From: Echeneis naucrates | Lineage: Eukaryota > Chordata > Actinopteri > Carangiformes > Echeneidae | DNA: 64,000 nt | Direction of reading: 5' to 3' | NCBI RefSeq assembly: GCF_900963305.1 | Contig: NC_042513.1 | Location: 2,666,001 to 2,730,000 of the forward strand | In this document: positions 14,106 to 26,477 of the stretch, one piece after another | How positions within the stretch are numbered: the first letter of the stretch is position 1 | How the letters are laid out: each line of letters starts with the position of its first letter | Notes under the pieces: model-generated | Databases searched by the model: none | Seen by the model: the letters and a program-made list of their open reading frames with translations, nothing else | What the model was told of the DNA's origin: nothing | Translations under genes and position numbers: made by a program

Positions 14106-14255
14106 GATCCCGCACCAGCTCACAAAACCAGGACCCGAATCTCTGACTGCTGCAAAGAATGTGACGGGCAGCTAACCTTCCCGATGTAACGCGGGCGTTT
14201 GCTTCATTCTGCTGCTTTTTCAGTATTAACCGTGGAGGCTGGACAGCCATGCAAC

Positions 14256-14284
14256 TATATAGACCTGCACCCGCCACTCACGTG
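14256..14284 (-). promoter_or_regulatory. SLC38A8 core promoter: TATA box and E-box
   Basis: On the minus strand TATATA (14256-14261) lies about 150 bp upstream of the SLC38A8 ATG. A CACGTG E-box (14279-14284) sits just upstream of it. A TATA box in this place predicts a start site near 14230, giving a leader of roughly 125 nt with no intron. Both motifs are palindromes, so orientation rests on the neighbouring gene. Confidence 0.5.
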
Positions 14285-15849
14285 GTTTTTTTTTTGTTTT
14301 TTTTTTACTATTATACATTTCACTCTGAAGTGATAAATTTGACACTAAAGTGAGTATGTTGAGTTCGCCTCTGTTGCTCCCTCTCTCTCCCTTCATGGCT
14401 GTCTCTGATATACAGCACTGATGAAGTGGTACTCAAATCACACTAATAAGCTTTTAGGCTCCACTTTGGCAGAGACATTTTAAAAAACAGGGCCTTGCCT
14501 CAAAAGGATCAAATGCATTTCTATATTCAGTCTGTTATATTGTATTTACAAGGTCAATAGTTGACTGTCCTCTCATTGTTGTCACTTGATTAAGTTACAT
14601 CTTATTGATTTCTTAGATATTTCAGGGCATGTCTTTACAGAATCACAGGGGGAGTTGCTGGGCAGTGCAGTAGTTTATTTTCTTGTAAAATAAAGTCCTG
14701 ATCATGTATATTTGATTGTACAATCTACTACACGTGGGATTCATAATCCCAGCCATATTATACACTACACACCATCTGTTACAGAGGAGCTAGCACTGGT
14801 AAAAATCCCACGAATGTTGCTCTCCATCTCCCTCATTTTCCAAACAGATGATGCATCTTTGTTGAGAAAAGGGTGGTGGTGGTTGTGGTGGGGGGGCATT
14901 GTTTCTGTATCTTAAACATTTCAACAGCTGGATCCAGAATGTGGGCGCTTTGAGGAACCGTAAAAAAATTGCAGATTTTCTGGAGTGAAATGCAGGACAA
15001 AGAGAGATTATCTTGAGCCAAGGTGTACTGGGGATGGTTCAAAGATTTAGTAGCTGATCCTTCAGGGGTGTACTGTTTCAGAAATACCTCAGGATTTCAC
15101 AGTGGTTCCTTTTCTTTGTCTTGTTTTGTTTTTTGTTCATTTGTTGTTGTTTTTTTTCTGTTTGTTTGTTTTGTTGTTCTTGTTGATGACGATAATTATT
15201 TTTTTTTTATGGTCTTCTGAATTTTGTATTAAGTCCTCCTGTAAAACTGTAGAATTAAAACAAGATGATAATCTTCGTGACATCACATTACAAAATTATG
15301 CAATGATTACTTATTGATACATTTTAAAAGGATAGAAAACATTTTTGGCCTAATAGTCAGATATTGTATCTTTATTTCATTTGATTCTTGAGCTCAATCT
15401 AAAGCTATGACGTCAAAGTTTCACAGACACATATCTCTCCACAATGGACAAGTAACAGAAAGAAAAAGCAGATAGACAATAAAAAAACAAAGATATCATA
15501 AAAAAAGAAAGAGAGGGAGAGAGAAAGTATACTTTTAGTTTGTTTGTCTGTTGCATAGCAGCTGCCTGTTCAGTATGTGTTAGCAAATTTAGACAAAGCC
15601 AAAAATATTTTTATATATTCGGTCTGAATTCCACTTGACACAAGAGTCAGACACAACTTCATATGAAATCTGCAGCTGGAATCAGAAGTACAAGCCAAAA
15701 TCCATCTATGTGATTGCACTCACCTGGATGATCAGTGCTTCCTGTCACTGTCAGTGTCACCGGGCTCCGAGTAATCAATCAATTCCATCCTGACAATTGG
15801 CAGGGACTGCAAAGATACTTCTGGGGGAGTCCATCAACCGGTTACACAG

Positions 15850-15958
15850 TGGTGGCGTGGTTTGGTCTTGTTTGGTCTGGTCTGGTATGGTTTGGTTTGT
15901 TCTGGTTTGGTCTTGTTTGGTCTGGACTGGGTTGGTCTGGTTCGGTTTGGTATGGTTT
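15850..15958 (+). repeat. Degenerate TGGTY pentamer tandem array
   Basis: About 105 bp made of imperfect TGGTT, TGGTC and TGGTA units, G/T-rich on the plus strand. The reading frames across it (rich in Gly, Leu, Val, Trp and Phe) are an effect of the repeat and not a gene. Confidence 0.85.
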
Positions 15959-17321
15959 GTGAGAGCATGTGTGAGTTGCTATATAAACACAGTTGATTCT
16001 TTGTTGATCTGTGAAGGTGAGCAGCTTTACAATTAAATATTTACCCAAATAGTTTGCCCTTCTTACTACACTAACAGTTTGCCTTTTTCTTTTTCTTTTT
16101 TTATTTATTCACTTTTTTGGACAGGAGCAGGGGGACTGAGTGAGGGACTGATCTCTGTGGTGGTGGTGGTCTCTTTAGTAACACACTTGGTATTTATTAG
16201 TGTGGTTTTTCAGTTTAAAGCATGTGGACCCCCTTCCCTTTCCCTCAGCTCGTCACCTCAGCCAGCTGACTCATCAGCCCTGTACCTAGCATTTGTTTTT
16301 TATCAATAAACCAAAACCAAAAAAGGAACCCATCACAAATCGTGCTCTTAAAGTGTCTGTTACTTTTTTGTACCTTGTTGTCTAATGGATTTTATTTTAA
16401 CAGGCTATTGTCAATAACATTTTGGACACATTGGACTTGTATCACTCTCAAGTGTTCTTGAGCCTGTGTGACCTTTTTGCTCATGCCCAAGTGGTAGTAC
16501 TCCCTTCTAGATTTCCTGGGGAGTAATATTCCTTCAGGCGGCATTGCATGCCTCTTAATTTATCTAAACTAGATGTAACCTGTCCCACTTTGCCAAACAC
16601 AGCTGCTCACATCATGTTTATGAAGCGTCTTTCCTCCAGACTCTGAGGTACTGTTTCAAGGGTTTCAAGGTTCAACTTGAAGCACTGCGACTGAATAAAG
16701 ACAAATTAGTTTAATCTACTCATGATTTTGCTGTTATGAAATAGCTTAAGACTATTAAAATTGCACAGAAAATCTGACTCAGATGCTCATTAACTGCAAG
16801 AAAAGCAATAGTTGCCGTTTTAGTGAAAGAAAACTCTACATTGAGTCTGTCAGCAAACCTTTTCATTTCAGTTTTTGCCAGAGTGAAACAAAGAGGCAAT
16901 GAACCACTCCATATTGCTATGAGGAAAAGATAAAAGTCAAAAACAAAAAGCAAATACATGAACCACATGAAAACCAGTGAGTAGTCTTGTTGGAGCTCTC
17001 AGAATCAAAGAATAATATCAAGATTAACAATAAGTGTTCATGTTCTAAGGATGAGAATAAGCATATCCTATCTTAGGTCTTCATCTTTTAGTATTTGGCA
17101 GTTATTTCATTTATGATTTAGTCCTTAGTGTGTTATTTACTGCCATGCATTCTTTTTATTTGGCCCACATGGGATGCCTTAAAGTTATAAAAATTGTTAA
17201 AGTGAACCTTTACTGTAACCTGCAGCAGCTCAGAGTATAAAAAGCAACATAACTGCTTAAAAACAGCATGCCACCAGAGAAATCACATGAAAATACAGTT
17301 TTAGTGATCAAATGTAGCAAC

Positions 17322-17322
<1 letters not shown>

Positions 17323-17362
<40 letters not shown>

Positions 17363-17365
17363 ACA
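17323..17365. repeat. (AC)n microsatellite
   Basis: About 43 bp of almost pure AC dinucleotide, with one T interruption near the right end. Confidence 0.95.
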
Positions 17366-17634
17366 GTGCAAAGTATCATTCCTTACACAAATCTGTTTTC
17401 TGGATTAAAACTAGTCACACGGAATGATGAATTAAACTTTCTGTCAAAAAATGCTATTTTTCCCTTATGATAATACACACCTGATCTGGGTCACACCAGA
17501 CAGGATCACAAACAAATCTGAACACATGCCCATAGACATTCCTCCACTGTCCTCCAAAAAATCAGCCACTGCTTCTGATGTACTGTGGTAATGATGAAAT
17601 TGAGGCATGTATTGTTACTATTAGCTTATTCGCA

Positions 17635-17640
17635 TTTATT
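17635..17640 (-). terminator. Candidate NRN1L polyadenylation signal
   Basis: AATAAA on the minus strand, about 310 bp past the NRN1L stop. The position is plausible but there is no transcript evidence. Confidence 0.35.
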
Positions 17641-17946
17641 TTTTCAGCAGGGGGCTCTTCAGTTCTGAACAGATTTAAATGCTTGACAAATATGTTATGA
17701 CCAAGCAGTACAATGTGAATTTAATTTTAACAGTGGAACTATTTAGGTGCAGTGCACATGTCCAAGACAGTGACACATTTTCTGTGTAAATTAGTATTTA
17801 TAAGATGAGCATTTATATCTTTTTTGTTCTCCCTGAAGGCAAGGCATGTAAAATCATACCAACAGAAATCCGATCAGAACGATGGATATGTGTGGCTCAT
17901 AAAGGGGTGGAATATTTTCTGATCAGCTCATTGATTGATCTGCTAA

Positions 17947-20900
17947 CTAACACCTGAGCAGAACCAGAAGTGTGCTGCATACAGGGAACAAAAGAGTACT
18001 GAGGGCTACACCGTGCTTGTATGTTTTCCCTTTCAGTGTTTCCTGGTTGGTCTGGTCGGAGGTCGGGGGACTCTGAGGTCCAGGCATAGTGCTGGGTGGG
18101 AGTGTGGTACGGCTAGCACACATGTCGTAGAGGTTTCCAGAAAACTGTGTCTTCCTGGATTCTTGCCTCAGAGATTCCCAGACTTCTGCCGGTTCTCCAG
18201 GACAGCCAGCCAAAGCCGAGTTAGCACAGACATGGAATGCATTCCAGGACCTTCAGGGAGCCAGGGCAGGAAAAGATGTAATATGTGTTAACTACACTGA
18301 GCCAGTGATGAGAGTACATGGATATTCAAGCAAAGGCAGAGAGTTCATTATGATCTCAACAGTCTTGTTTCTCCTGACCTTGTGTGGCTACAGCTGCAAC
18401 AGAGCACATCTCTGACCATGTCCACCAAAGGGTGGTGAAATAATATGGTTTAATTTTGGTTTACTCTTGAAAGTTAATGAAATTAATAATATTTCAAATT
18501 TATTTAACAATGCCTTTGACTGGTGATGTTCATTTTAAGATCCAGATTCATTTATGGAATAGTAAACATATTGCAGCAAAAAATTCAAAACCCACCAGGA
18601 CAGATCAGGGTCAATTAGGACTCTGTAGGTTCATTACTAAAAGCAGAGCTAATGCTCACAATGACAATGTTACCAACCTAATATTAGGCTAGTCTATCTG
18701 TGTCACCATCCTCAGTTTGGTGTGTTTGCGTATTAACAACACAAATCAGAAGGTACAACTGAATCTGATAGGGACGTGATTTGTTTTGCAATGGATGAGA
18801 CGTAGGAATTTCAGTAATGTTTCTTTCTCAAATTCACCCACTAAAAGTTGACCATGAATGTCTGTTTTCTATTTTGATATCACTCTATCCAATAGCTGAA
18901 ATAATTCAATTTGGACCATAGTGATGGACAGAGAAATGAGAACTGGCACTGCGTTATTGTCATCATGCCAGTTCTGCTGAAATGAGCTTTGATTGGACAT
19001 AGAGCATCTTTAACAATTTAAAGAGTTAAATTATGACAAACAAGGCATGAGTGGATGTTTACCACAGCGACACACATACCTGCAGATTGCATCAATGTCC
19101 TGTGTGCTCTGGTCTCTTTGTGTTTCCACCAAACTGTCTCCAAGTGTTAGCAAACACTGAGCAAAACTCTTGTAGATGGAACCACATGAAACAGGGGCTG
19201 CCGCTCCAAAGGTCACAGGGACCAATCCTGTTGAGAAGGAAAAAGATTAAAGAAACTAATGTTGGATCTAAAATTTAAATGAGCAGAACTGGTCTAAGTG
19301 ACTCTTTATATGGGGACTTGGTAACGACAGTATATGTATATTTAAAAATTAGGGACGAGAGTGAGAAATAAAATCACTACAATCTTGTAGAGTGACACAC
19401 AATGCTCATGACTTGATCCATCCAGGCTTAGTCGGATCAAACAAATACAGAAATATGTTGTATTCCATTCATCTGGAGGGATTATTCACCCTCAAAGCCA
19501 AATTCAGTGTAAGACTACAAAACCATTCGGCAGCTGTCTGAGTGCATTGATCAGTTCATACAGGCTGCATCCTACTAAAACAGTTTTTCAGATTTCACTT
19601 AAGACACCTAAAAAGCTGTGATATAAGGTTTGATGATAACATTTCAACACAATTTTGGTGCAGTGTGGCACAGTAGTAGCTTTATGCTAGTAGCTTTGCC
19701 TCACATTGAGAAGGTTTCTCGGTTAGGACCCCTGGGCTGGGGCCTTTCTGTGTGCAGTTTGCATGGAGTCCCCATTAGGTCCTTCCTCCCACAGCCCCAA
19801 AAAACACATGCAATTGTAGACTGGCAAACACGGAGGCCAAACTTTTACTTTAAATAGTTTTTTGACCAAGTGTCTAAAATATGTTTGAATGTGCATTTTT
19901 CACAAGTATAGCTACAAGTGTACAAGCATCCTGTTTTCAAATACGTCAAATATGTACTGTTTTAAATACGTAATGCAGGATTAACATTCACCTTAATTTC
20001 AATCTAAAAACATTCTCATCCCAACAAGGATGAGAGATATGTCTGCATATCGCCCATCCGTTATAGCCCTTTAAACCACAACTCTGACTGTGGAACCATC
20101 TGCCTTAAAATCATCCTTAGCAATAATCATCTCTGCTGTCCATGATCACTATGTTTTACTCATTGAATTTAATTGTTATTAATGAATGCAGCTTATATTT
20201 GTACTTGATTGCTTAAGTCTTTAGTCTTGTATTTGCTTACTTATTTTTGACAGATTTGAATCAGGATTGTTACTGTATTGTTTATCCTGCTGCTATTGTT
20301 TTTAATGTAAAATGTTTCTGTTTTCAGATTTTATTCTTTTATTCTTTAATTCTATGTATTTTTGTTCCTGTATATCGTTTCATCATCCTAGAATAACACA
20401 AACTCTCAAAAATGTTGGTACAATTCACATCACAAAACATGTACACTAATCTACATGAACAAACTCACACACACATACACTGAAAGAGAGAGCGAATGAG
20501 AAAGAGAATCAGAGCATGAGGGAACAATGACCATTTCATTAAGGTAAGTGCAGTTGCAGAAGCTTTCTCTCTCACCCTCTCAGTTTCAGAATAAGCCCAG
20601 TGAAATGTTTTCATCACTCATGTTAACTGCCTTTGAATTTCTTTCTGACAAACCTTCTGCAATTCGTCATCAATGTAAATTCCCACCTGAAGTCAGTTGA
20701 AGGAAATTATTTAAAACTTAAAAAAAAAAAAGTCAAATCAAGACAAGCTAAGCAAGCACTAAAAACCTTTTGTAGAGGACATAATCTCTCACACACAATT
20801 AGACAATAACTGAAAACTAAAGAGAAAAACAGGAATACTTACCGAAGCAGAGAATGGTGGACAGAAGCATAATTGAGATGCCTGGATGGGACTTCATCAT
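17947..20900 (-). CDS. nrn1l: Neuritin-like protein NRN1L
   Basis: Three coding exons on the minus strand, 20900-20843, 19227-19080 and 18250-17947, join with correct GT-AG borders and phases to give 169 aa (human NRN1L 165). Exon 1 encodes a hydrophobic signal peptide beginning MMKSHPGISIMLLS. Exon 2 carries the neuritin start CGSIYKSFAQCLLTLGDS. Exons 2 and 3 meet at a split Arg codon to give AICRSWNAFHVCANSALAGC, then EVWESLRQES. SDQTNQETL near the C-terminus matches human NRN1L rather than NRN1, as recalled. A hydrophobic tail, STLLFPVCSTLLVLL, is a likely GPI-anchor signal. Neuritins are extracellular, GPI-anchored promoters of neurite growth and survival. Two ATGs stand in tandem at the start, and the second has A at -3. 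Confidence 0.93.
19660..19833 (+). repeat. Dispersed teleost repeat, copy 1 (short, degenerate)
   Basis: Contains GGGCTGGGGCCTTTCTGTGT and then a part resembling the better copy at 62.5 kb, including TTTGCATGGAGT. It lies in intron 1 of NRN1L on the strand opposite the gene. Related copies are at 55130-55515 (minus) and 62540-62885 (plus). Confidence 0.6.
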
Positions 20901-23746
20901 TTGGCTCAGCAGAGTCCCGTGAAGCTTAGTCCCTCCTCTGAATCAGAGGCTCTGGTGTGATGCTCCCACTGGCTGTGGATCCAAAGAATATAAAGTTCTG
21001 CTTTAAACTGTGATGTGTCCTCCCATCCACTGGGAATTCATCAGATTGCAGAAGTACAGCAATGCACTGAGGCACAACCCGGTCGGATTAACAGTGAAAC
21101 AGACCAATGCATTGCAGAGAGTAAGAGGATGTTGTGTTAGAGTGTATCTGTGTGAGTGAATGCATTTGCACTTGGGAGGGGCACAAGGCAAGAGGCATAG
21201 AGAGCTTCGATGCAGCAGACCATTGATAATGTGCATTGAATGTGTCAGGAAGCACACACAAAAACCTAATTTTACTATTGAACAAGGGGTTTTCCACTAA
21301 TGACAGTAAACGGGAACATTATGAGAGGTGTCAAGAGGATTCTTTACCATGTGAACAGATGGATGACATCCCAGTGAGGATGAGACAATCCATCCCACCT
21401 GGGAGTCCAGTGTTCATACAGAGCAGCCCCTGAGAATAGCAACAGCCCATGTGAGAATAATCTAAAGCTATGTGGGTCAAGGGTGGGGGCAATCTAATGT
21501 GTGAAATAGTTTTAACAGATTGGAGAGTAATACACATTATAGACACTCAGTTTAAAGATGAGTAAAATATCAACTTTATTCCTTACTTCACTGACTGTCT
21601 TATAGCTCTGTCCTCTCCCTCTTAGCCACCAAATCCTCTGCTCTGTCCCCCATATGGCTCACACTACATGCATTAGTATATGTAGTATATGTTCTGGTTC
21701 ACATCTGTATACTGACACAGGAAGAATGGCCACCCATTGTTAATCTGCAGCTTAAAACAACCACTAACTGCAGAATAATCTGTCTGTGTCAGAGGTTGCT
21801 GCCATGAATCAATACATCAACGGAGCTACTTTGGCAGCAATTCAAACTGCAAGTCGTCCTAAAAACATCTGTATTAGCTCTGCAAATGTGTGTGTGGGGG
21901 GGTTGTGTTTGTGTGTTCTTAACTTGCAGATTTGATTTTCTCGGAACCAATTAAGATGCATATGAGACATGTACCCAAAATATAGCATAGGCTGATACAG
22001 CACCATAATAACGGATGGAGGGTTCAAATGTCCACATACTTTTTGACCATGTAGTGAGTGAATACTGTGAATCATCATGCCGATGTCACTCTCAAGCAGT
22101 TGTCATGCAGCTGAGCCACAAAGTCCTGCAGACCAGCACTATCCTCTTCTTCACATTTCTGTATGCTTTTCCTGCAGCTGTTAGATGTGCATTAGAGATT
22201 CATCCTGCTAGCAGTCAGCCCATGCAGATGTTACTGTCCCGCCTGCTGACCAAGGCTTTTCTTACTTGGATGTCTAATTGGACAAGAGGCTTTACATAAA
22301 TGTTTTCTGGCATTATATTTTCCTAACTCACTCTTGTGAATCCCATTGTTCCACTGTTATCTAATAATTGTCCTTGAACCTCTAAACCTCTCTAGTTTTT
22401 CTTATTATAGAGGTTTTCCTCTTCAGAAAAAAACTGTAGGTAGTTTATATTAGGTTTGTGATATCAGGTATTTAGGAAGATACTGAGTGTGTCAATTATC
22501 CACATACAGATTCACTGATACCGCACCAATATGGCTGTAAATGCTCTCATGGAAAACTAAGGTGTTGAGCCAGAGCAGCTGAGTGGCTGCAATGAACTTC
22601 CAATACTACCCAAAGGGCAAAACAAAAGAAAACATCCACTGAGCCTAATGCACCTCTCAGTTTGCCACAAATTCCCATGCTCTAATGTTTCCATCTTCAA
22701 TGCTTTACCACCAGGACGTGTGGATAATTCTTTAAGCACCAGCTCTGCTCCCTACAGTTGAATATTGTTTGGAAAGTTTTCCGAAACTTTACTTTGTTTA
22801 TAATACCAAAAAAAATAACTTTCTTTTCCAATAACTTGACTATACTTGACCTAACCCTAACACAAGCAGCCAGTACAAGAACCCTGTCTTGATAAAAACC
22901 AGACACCATCATTGATCTGATAAACAAGCACATTGACACACTGAGTGTATGAAGATTTCCACAGCAAGGAAGTACTCTGAAGGATGACCCCGTCTTTGGA
23001 CACAAAGTCAAGATAATCAGCTGTACATTTACTGTTAGATAACATAAATTACAAAAGGTTCATCAAATATTAAGTTAAGGGAAATATATTGCAGTGTTTC
23101 GTGTTCAATGTTTTCAAAATATGAGGACAATTATAAAAGTAGGCATGGGCTTTCAACCAGATTGATTAAAAAAAACAAACCTAATGAGATTGATAGTATA
23201 TTTTAACATTGTTACTTGTTTCGCTTGAATCCCACAACAGTATTAAGTATGTGATAATCTGACATGAGAAGCTGCTGTTTGGCTGGAATTTAAAGATGGC
23301 TGTAGTCAAGGACAGCAGAAAATGGAGTTGTGTAAGTTTGATTGACAGTTCTGGATTAAGGCATTATGCAACACTGTTGGGAGTAAAAAAAATAAATCCA
23401 TCTGAGATTAGGATCTGGATCCAGCTCTCTCCAATGCATTCTATCCTTCAATTCATTGGCCTCTCCGCTTTCTCTATTTCATCACGATTTGTGTGTAAAA
23501 TTAAATAACCCATTTTGAGTTGGGGAAATGTATTACAGGTTTAGAATCACATTATGACATTCAACATATAAGTGCCTTAATAAGAACTACAATTCATTGA
23601 GGTATGACCAAAGCTGTCTACAAACACAGACAAACGAAGTAAATTAGGCTTTATGGACACAAACTGAAGATCAGCTCTTAAAGCTATTATCTCACTGCCA
23701 TCTAGAGGGTAGACATAAAGCAGCAACTTGAGGACGAAGAGACTAA
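20901..23746. other. Spacer upstream of NRN1L
   Basis: The NRN1L promoter and any leader exon should lie in the first part, but I see no clear TATA box or CpG island. The rest is AT-rich with no gene seen. Confidence 0.45.
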
Positions 23747-25204
23747 CATTTTACCACTTGTTGCTTCTACTATGAGTTAAATATTATCCCTCACACTGCA
23801 CTGGACAGGAACATACTGAAAACATAGAGCTGAAATGACACGACGAGATCATCAGAAAAGGCTGAATATCAATATTGATGAACTTAGGAGGGGCTTCACC
23901 ATTTCATGTTAACTGTCACCAGACAAGTCCGTAAAACAGCAGCATCAATATTGATATTTGATACTTGTTTGACTTGTATGAGTTTGTGCTTTGTGCCAAT
24001 CACAGGCCTTATTGATTGAAGATTTAATGTGATATAAATATGATCACTTTTGTACAGTTCACCACTAGGGAAAATGCTCCTACTTCTTACCAATGGAATT
24101 TGCTGTTGGAGCTGTTCACATTTTACCACTTGTTGCTTCTACTATGAGTTAAATTTTATCCCTCACACTGCACTGGACAGGAACATACTGAAAACATAGA
24201 GCTGAAATGACACGACGAGATCATCAGAAAAGGCTGAATATCAATATTGATGAACTTAGGAGGGGCTTCACCATTTCATGTTAACTGTCACCAGACAAGT
24301 CTGTAAAACAGCAGCATCAATATTGATATTTGATACTTGTTTGACTTGTATGAGTTAGTGCTTTGTGCCAATCACAGGCCTTATTGATTGAAGATTTAAT
24401 GTGATATAAATATGATCACTTTTGTACAGTTCACCACTAGGGAAAATGCTCCTACTTCTTACCAATGGAATTTGCTGTTGGAGCTGTTCACATTTTACCA
24501 CTTGTTGCTTCTACTATGAGTTAAATTTTATCCCTCACACTGCACTGGACAGGAACATACTGAAAACATAGAGCTGAAATGACAGGACGAGATCATCAGA
24601 AAAGGCTGAATATCTATATTGATGAACTACAAATCAACAAATCGCTTTATGGTCTCTCAAATTAGAGAATTTGCTGCCTGACTATTGTGGATTTCAACTG
24701 TTGATCAAAACATTCAATGTGAACACATAATTTTATCCTCAGGAATCATGTAAAGTTGACTTTTCACTAGTTTTGTACATACATAATTTGATTGAACTGC
24801 AAATAACTCTCATAAAGCCAAGCCTAAATTGTTATCCTGCATGAAGCTTAATAGGGATCTCTGGGCTTCACATTTTTTGGCACCTTAGCTTTTTTCTCAC
24901 CAAAGACATGCTTTTTTTTCCTAAAACTATTTTCTTTTGATAACTAAAATTAATTGTGCTTTTCCAATTATTTTTTAGGAGGGGCTTCACCATTTCATGT
25001 TAACTGTCACCAGACAAGTCTGTAAAACAGCAGCATCAATATTGATATTTGATACTTGTTTGACTTGTATGAGTTTGTGCTTTGTGCCAATTACAGGCCT
25101 TATTGATTGAAGATTTAATGTGATATAAATATGATCACTTTTGTACAGTTCACCACTAGGGAAAATGCTCCTACCTCTTACCAATGGAATTTGCTGTTGG
25201 AGCT
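23747..25204. repeat. 372-bp tandem triplication, third copy interrupted
   Basis: Copies start at 23747, 24119 and 24491 with a period of exactly 372 bp and only a handful of differences, so the expansion is recent. The third copy breaks after 24628, carries about 348 bp of unrelated AT-rich sequence (24629-24976), and resumes in register until about 25204. Each unit holds two copies of the palindrome ATCAATATTGAT. A minus-strand reading frame of 65-77 codons recurs in the copies, but it looks like chance openness kept by the duplication. I do not recognise the unit as a known element. Confidence 0.9.
24629..24976. mobile_element. Unidentified insertion inside the third 372-bp copy
   Basis: About 348 bp of foreign sequence splits copy 3 at a site where copies 1 and 2 are continuous. 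It has no obvious inverted ends, no clear target duplication and no coding capacity. It may be a degenerate non-autonomous element or filler from a repair event. Confidence 0.45.
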
Positions 25205-26477
25205 ACTGAAAATTACATTTTTCTTTACTTAAAGAATACAAACACAACCTCTGATCGTAGCCCAGTGAGATTTATCGCATTGAGATGAGGAAAACTGACT
25301 CAAATGGCTCCAAAGGAAAAAAACAAACAAAAAAATGCACACCAAAATCTTCACCAAGCCTGTTTCTGTTTTGTGAATGTAATGCAACATAACAGTCAAG
25401 ACATGATTGTTAACCTAAGAAATTAGTAAGCATAAATCTGTGTGTTTCTAAATAAAATATAATTAAATTGAAGCCAGAGTATTTTGGTTTTTGGACCAAG
25501 TAAAAAAAATCTGAAATGTGTGTAATTTCCTGTTCAGAAAACATTTGTGAATCAGAAAGAGAGATTCTGTTGTGTGACAGAAAACTAATCTAACAAAAGC
25601 AGATACATAAAACTGATGTTTCACAGAAGCACCTGAGAGTAACAGGTGCATTAAGTACCATTAGAAGGGTTTTCTAGGTTACTTTTGTAAGATTTCCTTG
25701 GAAAAATTAAGTAATAAGTAACAAGGTAATGTAACTACATGTCTGTCTTCAAGTAACACACTTTAATAAAATGCTTAATGTTTTGAGTGGCCATTCAAGT
25801 TTTAAGAAATTGTTAAGAAAGTCCCATTTCTGTCACACAAAGGTCTTTAGCAACAAATGCAAAAAAAAAAAAAAAAAAACTTTCAAAGGCAACTCAGATC
25901 AAGTCATAGTAAAGTTAAATGTCACGGGTGAACACCTAAAGTGTGCCAAGCATAGTGTTTTGGTTACTCAAAGTCCTACAGATATTGATGTGTGGTGTAA
26001 TTTCCCTCTACAGTCTACTGTGAGAGCTTCCTGACATCCATCTCCCAGTTTCAGTTCAAAAGTATTGCAATAAAAACTTCAAACTTCAATGAAATCTTCA
26101 GGAGAAAAACTTTATATGCAACACCTTTTAGCATCAGTCCGCTTATAAATATGAAAGCCCGCCTAACATACTAGTCTGCAGTCAACGAGACCCGGTTGAG
26201 AAATATATGTGTTATTGACGTTGTTTAAACTGCAGGCCGATGGACTGTGCATGTTTGTATGTGATTAGCAGTGAGTTTCTTACTACCAGATATATAAACT
26301 AGGCAGCAAACCTCTCTACACGAGGCCTACGAAAATTCAGCTCTACTTGTTGAAAATAAATTGTCATCGCTCGGCGTTTGATACAAAACAGGGCTGGATC
26401 TGCTGTCTTCAACCCCTCGGTGTCCTCTCGGTTTGTCTGAGTCTCTGGGACAGGTCGTCTCCGGTCTTGTTCGCCCA
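25205..26477. other. Spacer downstream of THAP11
   Basis: No gene seen. It includes an A-rich run at 25861-25879. The part nearest 26477 is expected to be the THAP11 3' untranslated region. An ATTAAA on the minus strand near 25762-25767 is a possible polyadenylation signal. Confidence 0.4.

Larger units (their letters stand above)
14290..17634. other. Spacer between SLC38A8 and NRN1L
   Basis: No gene seen. It contains a pyrimidine- and T-rich stretch around 15100-15210, the TGGTY array at 15850-15958 and a CA microsatellite at 17323-17365. Confidence 0.5.

Noticed and set aside
15735-16048. Overlapping ORFs over the TGGTY array on both strands
   Set aside because: Low-complexity translation of a tandem repeat.
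23896-25184. Recurring minus-strand ORF of 65-77 codons in the 372-bp repeat
   Set aside because: It recurs only because the unit is duplicated. It shows no known domain, no Kozak-like start and no splice context.
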